A stretch of DNA of 64,000 nucleotides from Elymus sibiricus (taxonomy: Eukaryota > Streptophyta > Magnoliopsida > Poales > Poaceae), in assembly GCA_039707655.1 (NCBI GenBank), contig CM077665.1:441315531-441379530 (forward strand), written 5' to 3'. Of the stretch, positions 46,167-57,922 are shown one piece after another. Below the pieces are notes generated by a model. That model saw nothing but the letters and a program-made list of their open reading frames with translations, searched no databases and had not been told where the DNA came from. The translations under genes were made by a program, and so were the position numbers. The number at the start of each line of letters is the position of its first letter. Position 1 is the stretch's first letter.

Positions 46167-46491
46167 TGATACGTCTCCAACGTATCTATAATTTTTGCTT
46201 GTTCCATGCTGTTATATTATCATTCTTGGATGTTTTACAATCATTTTATAACAACTTTATATCATTTTTTGGGACTAACCTATTGACATAGTGCCAAAGT
46301 GCCAGTTGCTGTTTTTGCTTGTTTTTTACTTCGCAAAAAATCAATACCTAACGGAGTCCAATCGCGACGAAACTTTTTGGAGATTTTTTCTGGACCAGAA
46401 GACACCCAGTGGGCCAAAGAAGTACCGGAGAAGTGGGTCGACGAAACAGCATGGAACAAGCAAAAATTATAGATACATTGGAGACGTATCA
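46167..46491. repeat. Fold-back LTR with 47-bp inverted ends
   Basis: The left part is a plus-oriented LTR start (TGATACGTCTCCAACGTATC...), internally deleted after about 270 bp. The right 47 bp (46445-46491) is the same LTR start in inverse orientation with one mismatch, and abuts the polypurine tract of element B. The normal 3' LTR of B would be ~1550 bp in minus orientation; instead only its first 47 bp remain, joined to an inverted LTR piece. Flanking bases (gcctt and gcatc) do not match. Confidence 0.75.
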
Positions 46492-46506
46492 GCATCCCCA
46501 AGCTTA
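46492..46506 (-). other. Polypurine tract of element B
   Basis: TTAAGCTTGGGGATGC on the minus strand leads into the LTR start TGATACGTCTCC. Confidence 0.8.
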
Positions 46507-48680
46507 ATTCCTACTCGTCCTCGAGTAGGTAAATGATAAAAACAGAATTTTTGATGTGAAATGCTGCCTAACATGTTCATCATATTCTTTTCTTTTGTAT
46601 AGCATGGACATTTGGACTTGTAAATGATTCAAAGCAATAGTCTAGTTTTAACATAATGACTTCAATACTCAAGCATGTCAACAAGCAACCATGTCTTCCA
46701 AAATATCAACACTAAATAAAGTTATCCCTAGCCCATCATGCTCAATCATTGATCCATTCATGAAACACACTCAAATATTAGCTATACCCAATGCTCAAGT
46801 ATGATCATAGTGCCCCCCAGTTGGTGCTTATAAGAGAAGATGGAGACTCAAAGCAAAAATAAAAATTGCATAAAGTAAATAGATAGGCCCTTCGCAGAGG
46901 GAAGTAGGGATTTGTAGAGGTGCCAGATCTCAAAGTTTTAAATTGAGAGAGAAAAAATATTTTGGGTGGCATGCTTTTCCTGTCAACGAAAATGACAAAG
47001 TAGCTCACAATACTTTCCATGCTAGATATATCATAGGCGGTTCCCAAACAGAAAATAAAGTTTATTCCTTTTTCCACCAAACTTTCACTTTCCATGGCGG
47101 GCCATATCCACGGTTGCCTTCCATACCAACACTTTCCAAGGAATTTATTATTTGACAACATAAAGTAAATATTTTTTTTCTTTTTCATTTCGGGAATGGG
47201 CACCCCTATTACCGCCGCACTCTCGTGCAATGACAAGTGAATAAACACTCATCTTGAGAATAACACATCTAGCATGGAAAAATATTGGACACTCCCCACC
47301 GTTTCATGAGCGGTACGGGCACACAAAAGAGAAAATTTATTTTGAAAATTTAGAGATGGCACTTACAAATTTGCTTGGAACGGCATGGAAATACCGCATA
47401 TAGGTAGGTATGGTGGACTCATAAGGAAAAACTTGGTTTAAGGATTTTGGATGCACAAGTAGTATTTCTACTTAGTACAAGTGGAGGCTAGCAAATAGAT
47501 TGGGAAGCAACCAAACCAAGAAACGAAAAATCACATAAGTGAGCATTGAGCATAACTAACACCGAATAATGCACCACAAGTAGGATGTAACTTCATTGCA
47601 TAACTATTGACTTTCGTGCATGCATTGGGAATCACAAACCTTAACACCAATATTCCTACTAAGCATAATTACTCACTAACATGACTCACATATTACTATC
47701 ATCATGTTTCAAAACTATTACAAGGAATCAAGTTTAATTTGTTCAATGATCTTCATGAAAGTTTTTATTATATCCTCCTTGGATATCTATCACTTTGGGA
47801 CTAGTTTCATATATTGCCATTGCTTTTTGGCAAGCTCAAACAAATTTAAGTGAAGCACATGAGCATAAAGATTTCATGTCCCAAAAAGGTATAAGTGAAG
47901 CATGAGAGGATTTCTACAAAATTTACCTACTCTCAAATTTACCTACAAATACCGATGGTTGTTAGAAGAAAGAGGGGATGCCACTCGGGGGCATCCCCAA
48001 GATTAGTTGCTTGTTACTCTTTGGATATATCTTGGAGTGCGGTAGCATCCCCAAGCTTAGGCTTTTATCACTCCTTATTCCTTCATCCATCGTGATCTCA
48101 CCCAAAACTTGAAAACTTCAATCACACAAAACTCAACAAAATCTTCGTGAGATCCGTTAGTATAATAAAGCAAATCACTACTTTAGGTGCTGTTGCAAAC
48201 CCATTCAAATTTTATTATTGCATTATACCTACTGTATTTTAACTCTACCATGGCTCATACCCTTCAATATAACCCATAGATTCATCAAAACAAGCACACA
48301 ATGCAACGAAAACAGAATCTGTCATAAACAGAACAGTCTGTAGTAATCTGTACTCGAACCATACTTATTTAAATTTGTATAGAAACACTGTGTTGAAATT
48401 TCAGCTCAAGATCATGTTCTAGCAAAAAACGAAAATTCATATACTGGACGCAAAGTTTCTGTTTCAGATTCAGCATCACTTCTACTCATCCTATGAATCA
48501 TCCTAAAGGCTTTACTTGGCACAAACACTAAATAAACCATAAAAACACAATCATAACAAAGTCATAATTGTGTCAACACTCAAAAACATAAAGGAAAAAA
48601 GCAACAATTAATTTATTCATTGGGTTGCCTCCCAACAAGCGCTATCGTTTTACGCTCCTAGCTAGGCATAATGGATAGAT
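46507..48680 (-). other. Non-coding internal region of element B
   Basis: No gene is supported. Two more copies of the PPT-like word (catccccaag-tta) lie at 47991-48006 and 48046-48060. The hairpin motif TTGGGTTGCCTCCCAA is at 48620-48635. The 46.85-47.4 kb stretch matches the plus-strand Athila-like element at 16.2-16.45 kb. Confidence 0.55.
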
Positions 48681-49445
48681 TCAAGTATTGTCATCTTTGG
48701 TTTTGGATCCATAGGATGCCCTCATGATTGATTCATATGGTGGCTTAATTCTTGTTCTAGGGAAGTGTTCCATACCCTTTCTCAAGGGAAACTGAAAACG
48801 AATATTGACTTCTTTCATATCAATCACGACACCTATAGTGCGTAAAAATGGTCTACCAAGTATAATGGGACAAGACGGATTGCAATCAATATCAAGCACA
48901 ATAAAATCAATGGGCACATAGTTCCTATTTGCAAAAATAAGAACATCATTAATTCTTCCCAATGGTTTTTTAATAGTAGAATCCGCCAAGTGCAAATTGA
49001 GAGAACATTCTTCAATATTGGTAAAACCAAGCACATCACATAGAGATTTCGGAATCGTGGAAACACTCGCACCCAAATCACACAAAGCAAAGCACTCATA
49101 ATTTTTAATTTTGACTTTAATGGTAGGTTCCCACTCATCATCTAATTTTCTAGGAATAGAAATCTCCAACTCCAACTTTTCTTCAAAAGATTTCATCATG
49201 GCATCAACGATATGTTTAGTAAAAGCTTTATTTTGCTCATAAGCATGGGGTGAATTCAACATAGATTGCAACAAAGAAATACATTCAATCAAAGAGCAGC
49301 TATCATAATTAAAATCTTTGCAATCCAAGATAGTGGGCACATCACTAGTTAAAGTTTTGACCTCTTCAAACCCACTTTTATCAAAAATTTCATCAAGATT
49401 TTCACCCTCCAAATTATTGGGACGCCTTCTAACTAAAGTTGACTC
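48681..49445 (-). pseudogene. Athila-type aspartic protease frame of element B
   Basis: It reads in the same frame as gag after one TAA (49449-49451): VESTLVRRRPNNLEGENLDE, then a helical linker and a retropepsin-like domain with active-site motif ALCDLGASVSTIPKSL. Further on come VPIDFIVLDID and CPIILGRPFLRT, the C-terminal ILGR(P/D)FL motif. DLGAS instead of DTGAS is usual in Athila proteases. It ends SYGSKTKDDNT at 48681. The enzyme would cut Gag precursors in particles. No pol domains follow, so this is a truncated gag-pro polyprotein. Confidence 0.8.
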
Positions 49446-49448
49446 TAC

Positions 49449-52231
49449 TTAAGTCCCTTCATTATCAATTTTAATATTACTAAACAAGGAATCAATAGTA
49501 GAAACACCAATCACTTTAAGATCTTCATCTTTTTTATGAAGGCAATCACTAGAAAATGATTTTTCGAAGATTTCTCTTTTAGCTCTAAGCGTAGCGGTTC
49601 TTTTCTTACTTTCATCCATAGAGACATATAAAGCTTTAATAGATTCATCAATCTTAGGCACAAAAGCTTTCAACTTGAGATTTTCAACATCATGGGAAAT
49701 TCTATCAATGCTTCTAGACATATCATCAATCTTATTCAACTTTTCTTCTATCGTAGTATTGAAAGCCTTTTGTGCATTGATAAATTCTTTAATATTACTC
49801 TCAAGATCGGAGGTGTTCCTATTATTATTGTAAGAAGAATTACCATAGGAATTACCATAATTATTAGAGGAATTTCCAGGAAACGGCCTAGGATTAAAAT
49901 TACCTCTATAAACATTGTTATTGAAATTATTTCGCGAGACAAAATTCACATCTACGGAATCACTATTTTGCTCAATCAAGGTAGACAAAGGCACATCATT
50001 AAAATCAATAGGAGAATTTTTACTAGCAACCAATTTCATCAAAGCATCAACTTTATCACTCAAAGTACTAATTTCCTCTACCGAATTAACTTTTTTACTA
50101 GTAGGTGCTCTTTCGGTATGCCATTGAGAATAATTAGCCATGATATTATCTAGAAATTTAGTAGCTTCACCCAAAGTAATCTCCATAAAAGTACCAGCCG
50201 CGGCAGAATCTAAAAGATTTCTAGAGACAAAATTCAACCCCGCATAAATTTTTTGTATGATCATCCAAAGATTCAAACCATGTGTAGGACAATTTTTTAT
50301 CATCAACTTCATTCTTTCCCAAGATTGTGCAACATGATCATGCTCAAGTTGCTTAAAATTCATGATTTGCGTCCTAAGGGAAATATTTTTCGCGGGCGGA
50401 AAATACTTAGTGATAAAAGCATCCTTGCACTTATTCCACGAATCGATACTATTGCGAGGCAAAGAGGAAAACCAAATTTTTGCATGATCCCGCTGAAAGT
50501 GCAATCATGCCCTTAATCCTATTTTGATGTTGTTGACAACATACATATAGGGAACTAATCATTTTCATCAAGTGTATCTCAGGTTCAGTTCCCAAGAGAC
50601 TATTGTGTGGATCGTGACTACCATGTCCAGGATGCTTAAGAACGAAGAAACAAGACGAAATGTTCTATCATTTTATTTATCCTTCTTGAGTAGAGGGATC
50701 CCGCACTATTAAGAGGGGATCACTGGTTCTCGCAAGAAACTTGCTCAAAAATCTAGGAAAAACCTCTCTCTATTCCCCTTAAGGTTGTTCTGCTCTTCTT
50801 CGAACGATCGGTGGTTCTCGGACGTCCGGACGCCGGATGACCGACATCCTTCGGATATCCGGAGCCAGCCATCAGATCCAAATCCTTGGATTTCTGGTCC
50901 CTCCGGTCGTCCAAGCTCCGGACGTCCGAGTACGGCCGGAAATCCGTAGCCACCCACCAGATCCAAATTGTCGGACTTCCGACCCCTTCCGGACGACCGT
51001 GCCCCGGACAGCCGACGCCCTCCGGACGTACGTATAATGTACACTGTTTCCACCAAATGATGTGCTGACCTGCTCCTTCCTGTTCTTCGGACGACCGACC
51101 CCTGTCGGACGTCCGACACCTCGTGGTTGTCCGGACGACCGAGATCTGTCGGACGTCCGGCAACTGTACAGCATAAGTGGCTCCAACGGCCATTTTTCTA
51201 TCACCACTATATATTGTCTTCTCCCACCTCGTGTGGGGGTTGTCCAACATAGTGAAAAGATTCCAAGAACACTTTTTTCTCTCACTCCCATCTGTCTACA
51301 CCAAATCCTAGATCCCAAGTGCATCTGTGAGTCCCCTTGAGTGTTGTTCCAATCAAAAGATAGATCGTCTCCCTCTCCTCCTCTCAACCAAAGCTATTTG
51401 TGATTTGAGCAAGTTTTGAGCATTTCCCGTGATCTTGTTACTCTTGGAGGTTGGAGACTCCTAGGCGGTAGGAGTTCTTCGGAGAGGAATCAAACCTTTG
51501 TGATTCCCCCTGGAAAGTTTGTGAGGGTTTGGAGGCCACCTCAAGGCCTACCACTAGTGGTTGAGAAACGCCTTCGTGGTGTTATCTCAAGGAGAGAATA
51601 GGGTTAGCCTTCGTGGCGTTGGTGTGCCTTCGTGGTAACATCCACCTCTCTAAACGGTGACGTAGCTTCCCTCCAAGGAAGTGAACATCGGCATACATCC
51701 TCGTCTCTCGGAGTTGCGGTTATCCCTAACCCTAACTTCCTACTTGTGGTTACTTATCTTTGAGTACTTACTTGTATTACTTGTGCTTGATTATCTCCTA
51801 CTTGTTGCATTGCTTAGTACACATAGCTTAACTATCATCTTTGCAATTGTTAGGCTCACTTTCATATTCCGCAATATTGCCTAAAATTGCTGAGTAATAA
51901 TTAAAATCTGTAATTGTACCTATTCACCCCCCTCTAGGTCCATCTCGATCCCTTTCACCCGCAAGGAAAAAGGAAATAGTTTCAACTTCACAATATCATT
52001 GTCCACATCTTTTTTCTTTTGCATATCACACAATTCAACGAACGTGTTTAGATGGGACGCGGCATCCTCATTAGGAGTACCGGCAAATTGATCTTTCATG
52101 ACAAGATTCAACATAGCAGCATTAATATCACAAGACTCCGCACTAGTGGCGGGAGGAGCAATAGGCGTACTAATAAAATCATTGTTATTAGTATTGGAAA
52201 AATCACACAACTTGGTGTTTTCTTGAGTCAT
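49449..52231 (-). pseudogene. gag: Athila-type gag of element B, split by a solo LTR
   Basis: The two parts are 52231-51958 and 50493-49449. The start is MTQENTKLCDFSNTNNND. The frame runs through LVMKDQFAGTPNEDAASHLN and LKLFPFSLR. It resumes after the inserted LTR with DHAKIWFSSLPRNSIDSWNK, and then LKQLEHD-like and SWERMKLMIKNCPTHGL. Reading in phase across the insertion restores a normal Gypsy gag (retrotransposon gag domain). The C-terminal part is rich in Asn and Gly, then coiled coil; no zinc knuckle is visible. A TAA (49449-49451) ends gag, and the protease frame continues directly after it. Confidence 0.8.
50494..51957 (+). mobile_element. Solo LTR of a SIRE-like Copia element
   Basis: A 1464-bp LTR (TGAAAGTGCAATCATGCC...CGATCCCTTTCA) stands alone between perfect duplications cccgc (50489-50493 and 51958-51962). 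A TATA box is at 51208-51213 (plus). Upstream of it, 50805-51165, lie about ten short palindromes around CGGACGTCCG. The general build (ACCCCCCTCTAGG near the end) is that of the Copia element at 410-10776, but the palindrome sequence is different. It was left by LTR-LTR recombination. Frames inside it are chance products of the palindromes. Confidence 0.9.
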
Positions 52232-52460
52232 CGTGACTACGCAAACAAGATTGCAAGTAAGGAAGAGATCCGGCAAGAAAAAGGCAAACGAAAAAGAGGG
52301 CGAATAAAACGATAAATTGGTGAAGTGGGGGAGAGGAAAACGAGAGGCAAATGGCAAATAATGTAATTGCAAGGAGATGAGATTTGTGATTAGGAACCTG
52401 GTAGATGATGGTGGAGTCCCCTCGGCGCCTACGATAGGCACGTAGAAGAGACCGCTTCCT

Positions 52461-52477
52461 CCCCGGCAACGGCGCCA
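52461..52477 (-). other. Primer binding site of element B
   Basis: TGGCGCCGTTGCCGGGG on the minus strand, 10 bases from the LTR end; the same motif occurs in element C at 57032. Confidence 0.85.
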
Positions 52478-52487
52478 AAAATTCCTT

Positions 52488-52798
52488 TGACGTGGCTTGA
52501 GACTGCGTCGGTATTTCCCCAAAGAGGAAGGGATGATGCAGCACAGCGACGGTAAGTATTTCCCTCAGTTATGAAACCAAGGTTATCAAACCAGTAGGAG
52601 GATCACTAGCACCCAATAAGCAGCACCTGCACACAAACAACAAATACTTGCAACCCGACGCGAAAGAGAGGTTGTCAATCTCTCTACGGTAATAAGATAG
52701 ATTAGGTAGTGATAGATAGGAGAGATAGATCTCTCAAGAAGACAAATAAAATGAGTAAATATGCAGCAATATGTTTTTGGTTTTGTAGATCTGAAAAC

Positions 52799-52801
<3 letters not shown>
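52488..52801 (-). repeat. 5' LTR of element B, terminal part
   Basis: This is the final ~314 bp of the LTR in element orientation, ending CCACGTCA before the primer binding site. The rest lies at 62431-63669 on the other side of the RTE LINE. The last 20 bp (52782-52801) are the LINE's target-site duplication. Confidence 0.85.
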
Positions 52802-52834
<33 letters not shown>

Positions 52835-55430
52835 AGCCTTTAGTCCCAAACAAGTTGGGGTAGGCTAGAGGTGAAACCCATAAGATCTCGCGACCAACTC
52901 ATGGTTCTGGCACATGGATAGCAAGCTTCCACGCACCCCTGTCCATGGCTAGTTCTTTGGTGTTGCTCCAATCCTTCAGGTCTCTCTTTACGGACTCTTC
53001 CCATGTCAAGTTCGGTCTACCCCGGCCTCTTTTGACATTATCAGCACGCTTTAGCCGTCCGCTATGTACTGGGGCTTTTGGAGGCCAGCGCTGAATATGT
53101 CCAAACTATCTCAGACGATGTTGGACAAGCTTCTCTTCAATTGGCGCTACCCCAATTCTATCTCGTATATCATCATTCCGGATTCGGTCCTTCCTTGTGT
53201 GGCCACACATCCATCTCAACATGCGCATCTCCGCCACACCTAACTGTTGCACATGTCGCCTTTTAGTCGACAACACTCAGCGCCATACAACATTGCGGGT
53301 CGAACCGCCGTCCTATAGAACTTGCCTTTTAGCTTTTGTGGCACCCTCTTGTCACAGAGAATGCTAGAAGCTTGGCGCCACTTCATCCATCCGGCTTTAA
53401 TTCGATGGTTCACATCTTCATCGATATCCCCATCCTTTTGCAACATTGACCCCAAATATCGAAAGGTGTCCTTCTGCGGCACCACCTGCCCATCAAGGCT
53501 AACATCCTCCTCCTCCTCGTGCCTAGTAGTACCAAAAGCGCACCTCATGTACTCGGTTTTAGTCCTACTAAGTCTAAAACCTTTCGATTCCAAAGTTTGC
53601 CTCCATAACTCCAACTTCCTGTTGACCCCTGTCTGACTCTCATCGACTAGCACCACATCGTCCGCAAAGAGCATACACCATGGGATATCTCCTTGTATAT
53701 CCCTTGTGACCTCATCCATCACCAAGGCAAAAAGATAAGGGCTCAAAGTTGACCCTTGATGCAGTCCTATCTTAATCGGGAAGTCATCAGTGTCGCCATC
53801 ACTTGTTCGAACACTTGTCACAACGTTATCGTACATGTCCTTGATGAGGGTAATGTACTTTGCTGGGACTTTGTGTTTCTCCAAGGCCCACCACATAACA
53901 TTCCGCGGTATCTTATCATAGGCCTTCTCCAAGTCAATGAACACCATATGCAGGTCCTTCTTTTGCTCCCTATATCTCTCCATAAGTTGTCATACCAAGA
54001 AAATGGCTTCCATGGTCGACCTCCCAGGCATGAAACCAAACTGATTTTTGGTCACGCTTGTCATTCTTCTTAAGCGGTGCTCAATGACTCTCTCCCATAG
54101 CTTCATTGTATGGCTCATCAGTTTAATTCCACGGTAATTAGTACAACTCTGAACATCCCCCTTGTTCTTGAAGATTGGTACTAATATACTCCGTCTTCAT
54201 TCTTCTGGCATCTTGTTTGCCCGAAAAATGAGGTTGAAAAGTTTGGTTAGCCATACTATCGCTATGTCCCCGAGGCGTCTCCACGCCTCAATGGGGATAC
54301 AATCAGGGCCCATCGCCTTGCCTCCTTTCATCCTCTTCAAAGCCTCCTTGACCTCCGACTCCTGGATTCGCCGCACAAAACGCCTGCTAGTATCATCAAA
54401 GGAGTCGTCCAGATCAATGGTAGAGCTCTCACTCTCCCCATTGAATAGCTTGTCAAAGTACTCCCGCCATCTATGCTTAATCTCCTCATTCTTCACCAGG
54501 AGTTGATTTGCTCCGTCCTAGATGCACTTGATTTGGTCAACATCCGTCGTCTTCCTCTCTTGGATCTTGGCCATCTTATAGATGTCCCTTTCCCCTTCCT
54601 TCGTGTCTAACCGTTGGTAGAGGTCCTCATACGCCCGGCCCCTTGCTTCACTCACAGCTCGCTTTGCGGCCTTCTTTGCCATCTTGTACTTCTCTATGTT
54701 GTCTGCACTCCTATCCAGATATAGGCGTCTGAAACACTCTTTCTTCTCCTTAATTGCCTTCTGGACATCATCGTTCCACCACCAGGTATCTTTAGCTTCT
54801 CTTCTACTTCCCCTGGACACTCCAAACTCCTCTGAGGCCACCTTACCAATGCAATTCGACATCTTCATCCACATGTTGTCTACATCACCTCCTTCCTCCC
54901 AAGGGCCCTCCTTAATGACCTCTCCTTGAACGCCTGAGCTACCTCCTCCTTGAGCTTCCACCACTTCGTTCTAGCGACTTTGGCACGCTTGTCCCGCTGG
55001 ACACGAATCCGAAAGCAGAGGCCAGCAACCACAAGCTTATGCTGAGGGACAACACACTCTCCAGGTATCACCTTATAGTCTAGGCATGCACGCCTGTCTT
55101 CTCTTCTCGAGAGGATGAAATCAATCTGGCTAGAGTGTTGCCCACTACTGTAAGTCACTAGATGTGATTCTCTCTTCTTAAAGAGGGTGTTAGCTATGAT
55201 CATGTTGTAGGCTAGCGCAAATCTTAAGACATCTTCTCCTTCTTGGTCCCTGATGCCATAGCCAAAACCCCCATGCACCCCTTCAAAACCTGTGTTAGAT
55301 GTGCCCACGTGGCCATTGAGGTCTCCTCCTATGAAGAGCCTCTCGCCAATCGGTACACTCCTAACCATGTCCTCTAGGCCTTCCCAGAACTCCCTCTTGG
55401 TGTTCTCATTGTGGCCTACTTGCGGGGCAT
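52802..55430 (-). pseudogene. RTE LINE endonuclease/reverse transcriptase ORF, main part
   Basis: Order on the minus strand: C-terminal endonuclease (RLFIGGDLNGHVG, HSSQIDFILSRRED, VPQHKLVVAGL; 55430-54880), linker, then reverse transcriptase ([69 protein letters not shown]) and the C-terminal zinc-binding-like region. It acts by nicking the target and priming reverse transcription. Breaks: a frameshift near 54920, stops near 54518, 54197 and 53985, and a frameshift near 53262. The catalytic FADD box is intact here, unlike in the copy at 4533-5446. Confidence 0.85.
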
Positions 55431-57021
55431 TGATACGTCTCCAATGTATCTAGAATTTTTGATTGTTCCATGCTATTATATTATCTGTTTTGGATGTTTT
55501 ATATGCATTAATATGCTATTTTATATTATTTTTGGGACTAACCTATTAATCTAGAGCCTAGTGCCAGTTTCTGTTTTTTCCTTGTTTTTGAGTATTGCAG
55601 ATAAGGAATATTAAACGGAGTCCAAACGGAATAAAATCTTCACGATGATTTTTCTTGGACCAGAAGAAACCTACCAGACTTGGAGATGAAGGCAGGAGAC
55701 CTGCCGGGAGGCGACAAGCCTGCAGGGCGCGCCGTAGGGGTGGGGCGCGCCCCCCTGGCTTGTGGCCCCCCAACAGGCCTCCTAACCCTATTCTTTGGCC
55801 TATAAATTCCCAAATATTCCCCCAATACCAAAGAGAGCCACGAAAATACTTTTCCGCCGCCGGAAGCCTCTGTTCCCGTGAGATCCCATCTTGGAGCCTT
55901 TTCCGGTAATCTGCCGGAGGGGGATTCGATCACGGAGGGCATCTACATCAACTCCATTACCCCTCCGATGATGCGTGAGTAGTTCACCACAGACCTTCGG
56001 GTCCATAGCTAGTAGCTAGATGGCTTCTTCTCTCTCTTTGTTCTTCAATACCATGTTCTTCATGATCTTCATGGAGATCTATCCGATGTAATACTCTTTT
56101 GCGGTGTGTTTGTCGAGATCCGATGAATTGTGGGTTTATGATCAGATTATCTATGAATATTATTTGAATCTTCTCTGAATTCTTATATGCATGATTTCAT
56201 ATCTTTGCAAGTCTCTTCGAGTTATTTGTTTGGTTTGGCCAACTAGATTGGTAATTCTTGCAATGGGAGAAGTGCTTAGTTTTGGCTTCAATCTTGCGGT
56301 GTCCTCACCCAGTGACAAAGAAGGGGTAGCGAGGCACGTATTTGTATTGTTTCCATCGAGGATAAAAAGATGGGGTTTTCATCATATTGCTTGAGTTTAT
56401 CCCTCTACATCATGTCATCTTACTTAATGCGTTAATCTGTTCTTCATGAACTTAATACTCTAGATGCAGGCAGGAGTCGGTCGATGTGTGGAGTAATAGT
56501 AGTAGATGCAGAATTGTTTCGGTCTACTTGACACGGGCGTGATGCCTATATGCATAATCATTGCCTTGGATATCGTCATAACTATGTGCTTTTCTATCAA
56601 TTGCTCGACAGTAATTTGTTCACCCACCGTATTATTTTCCTTCATGAGAGAAGCCTCTAGTGAAACCTATGGCCCCCGGGTCTATTTTCCATATTATATT
56701 TTCAGATCTATAAACCAAAAATACCAAAAATACTTCGCTGCATTCTTTTTTACTTTTGTTTTACTTTTCGTTTTAGCAATCTTTTATCTCTATCTCTATC
56801 AGATCTCATCCTTGCAAATAACCGTGAAGGGATTGACAACCCCTTCATAGCGTTGGGTGCAAGAGTTTGATTGTTTGTGTAGGTGCGAAGATTGGGGACT
56901 TGCTTGTATCTCCTACTGGATTGATACCTTGGTTCTCAACAACTGAGGAAAATACTTATCTACTTTGCTGCATCACCCTTTCCTCTTCAAGGGAAAACCA
57001 ACGCAAGCTCAAGAAGTAGCA
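55431..57021 (+). repeat. 5' LTR of element C
   Basis: TGATACGTCTCCAATGTATC to AAGAAGTAGCA; TATAAAT at 55801-55807 on the plus strand. It pairs with 60691-62278. Confidence 0.95.
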
Positions 57022-57031
57022 AGAAGGATTT

Positions 57032-57049
57032 CTGGCGCCGTTGCCGGGG
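57032..57049 (+). other. Primer binding site of element C
   Basis: TGGCGCCGTTGCCGGGGA lies 10 bases after the LTR end, as in element B. The tRNA is not identified with certainty; this sequence is widely used by Athila-type elements. Confidence 0.8.
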
Positions 57050-57250
57050 AGATCTACATCAAGCCTACCAAGTACCCATCACAAACTCATCTCTTGCATT
57101 TACATTATTTGCCATTTGCCTCTCGTTTTCCTCTCCCCCACTTCACCAATTTGCCGTTTTATTCGCCCTCTTTTCCGTTTGCCTTTTTGCTTGTGTTGCC
57201 ATGTGCCTTCTATTTTGCTTGCATCTTCGCTTGCTAAAAAATCTATTGAT

Positions 57251-57922
57251 ATGGATCCTCATCCACTTGCTAACCTTTTCAAAAAGTCAAATTATGTTGA
57301 ACCAATTGCTAGTGAGTTGAGTGCACTTGATTATCTCTATGAAGTTTTGTTAGAAAATCATGAATCTGAAAATTTTGATGAAGTGTTGAAAGAAGAAATT
57401 TATAAGGTGATTCATGATAGTTCCTTGAATGATGAGCATGACTGCAATGTTGCTAGTATGAATTCTCTAAATATCCATGATGCTAATAATATGCAAAGCC
57501 ACAAGCTTGGGGATGCTATGTTTCATGAAGATGATATTTTTTGTTCCCCTAGTTTTGATGAGCAAATTCATTATGATGATTGCATGCTCATGCATCATGA
57601 AAAGAATGATTTATGTGATAGTTATATTGTTGAATTCCTTCATGATGCTACTGAAATTTATTATGAGGGAGGAACATATGCTTGTAGGAATTGCAATAAT
57701 ATCAAGTTTCCTCTCTATGTGTTTAAAGTTTTGAAGTTATGCTTGTTTTGCCTTCCTATGCTAGTTGATTCTTGTTCCCGTAAATTGTTTGCTCACAAAA
57801 TCCCTATGCATAGGAAGTGGGTTAGACTTAAATGTGTTTTTCATGAGATTCATGATGCTTTCTTGCATATTTCAATTACTACTTTTTATGTGAGCATCAT
57901 TGAAATCATTATGCCTAGCTAG
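57251..57922 (+). CDS. Orphan ORF of Athila-like element C (223 codons), intact
   Basis: It opens MDPHPLANLFKKSNYVEPIA and is uninterrupted to a TAG at 57920. Features: an acidic helical N-terminal half (DYLYEVLLENHES, EEIYKVIHDSSLN), a middle rich in His, Asp and Met (FDEQIHYDDCMLMHHEKND), a CRNCNN pair, and a C-terminus with LPMLVDSCSRKLFAHKIPMHRKWVRLK. No membrane segment, zinc knuckle or enzyme signature. Element A carries a frameshifted homologue in the same place, so the ORF is a family trait. It starts about 200 bp after the primer binding site, the usual place of gag. A gag-derived origin is possible but unproven. Confidence 0.75.
   Translation: MDPHPLANLFKKSNYVEPIASELSALDYLYEVLLENHESENFDEVLKEEIYKVIHDSSLNDEHDCNVASMNSLNIHDANNMQSHKLGDAMFHEDDIFCSPSFDEQIHYDDCMLMHHEKNDLCDSYIVEFLHDATEIYYEGGTYACRNCNNIKFPLYVFKVLKLCLFCLPMLVDSCSRKLFAHKIPMHRKWVRLKCVFHEIHDAFLHISITTFYVSIIEIIMPS

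Noticed and set aside
50745..51387. Overlapping minus-strand frames of 124-171 codons
   Set aside because: They lie wholly in the palindrome array of the solo LTR; the symmetric CGGACGTCCG words keep several frames open at once.
53756..54506. Plus-strand frames of 105 and 114 codons
   Set aside because: They are antisense to the RTE reverse transcriptase frame.
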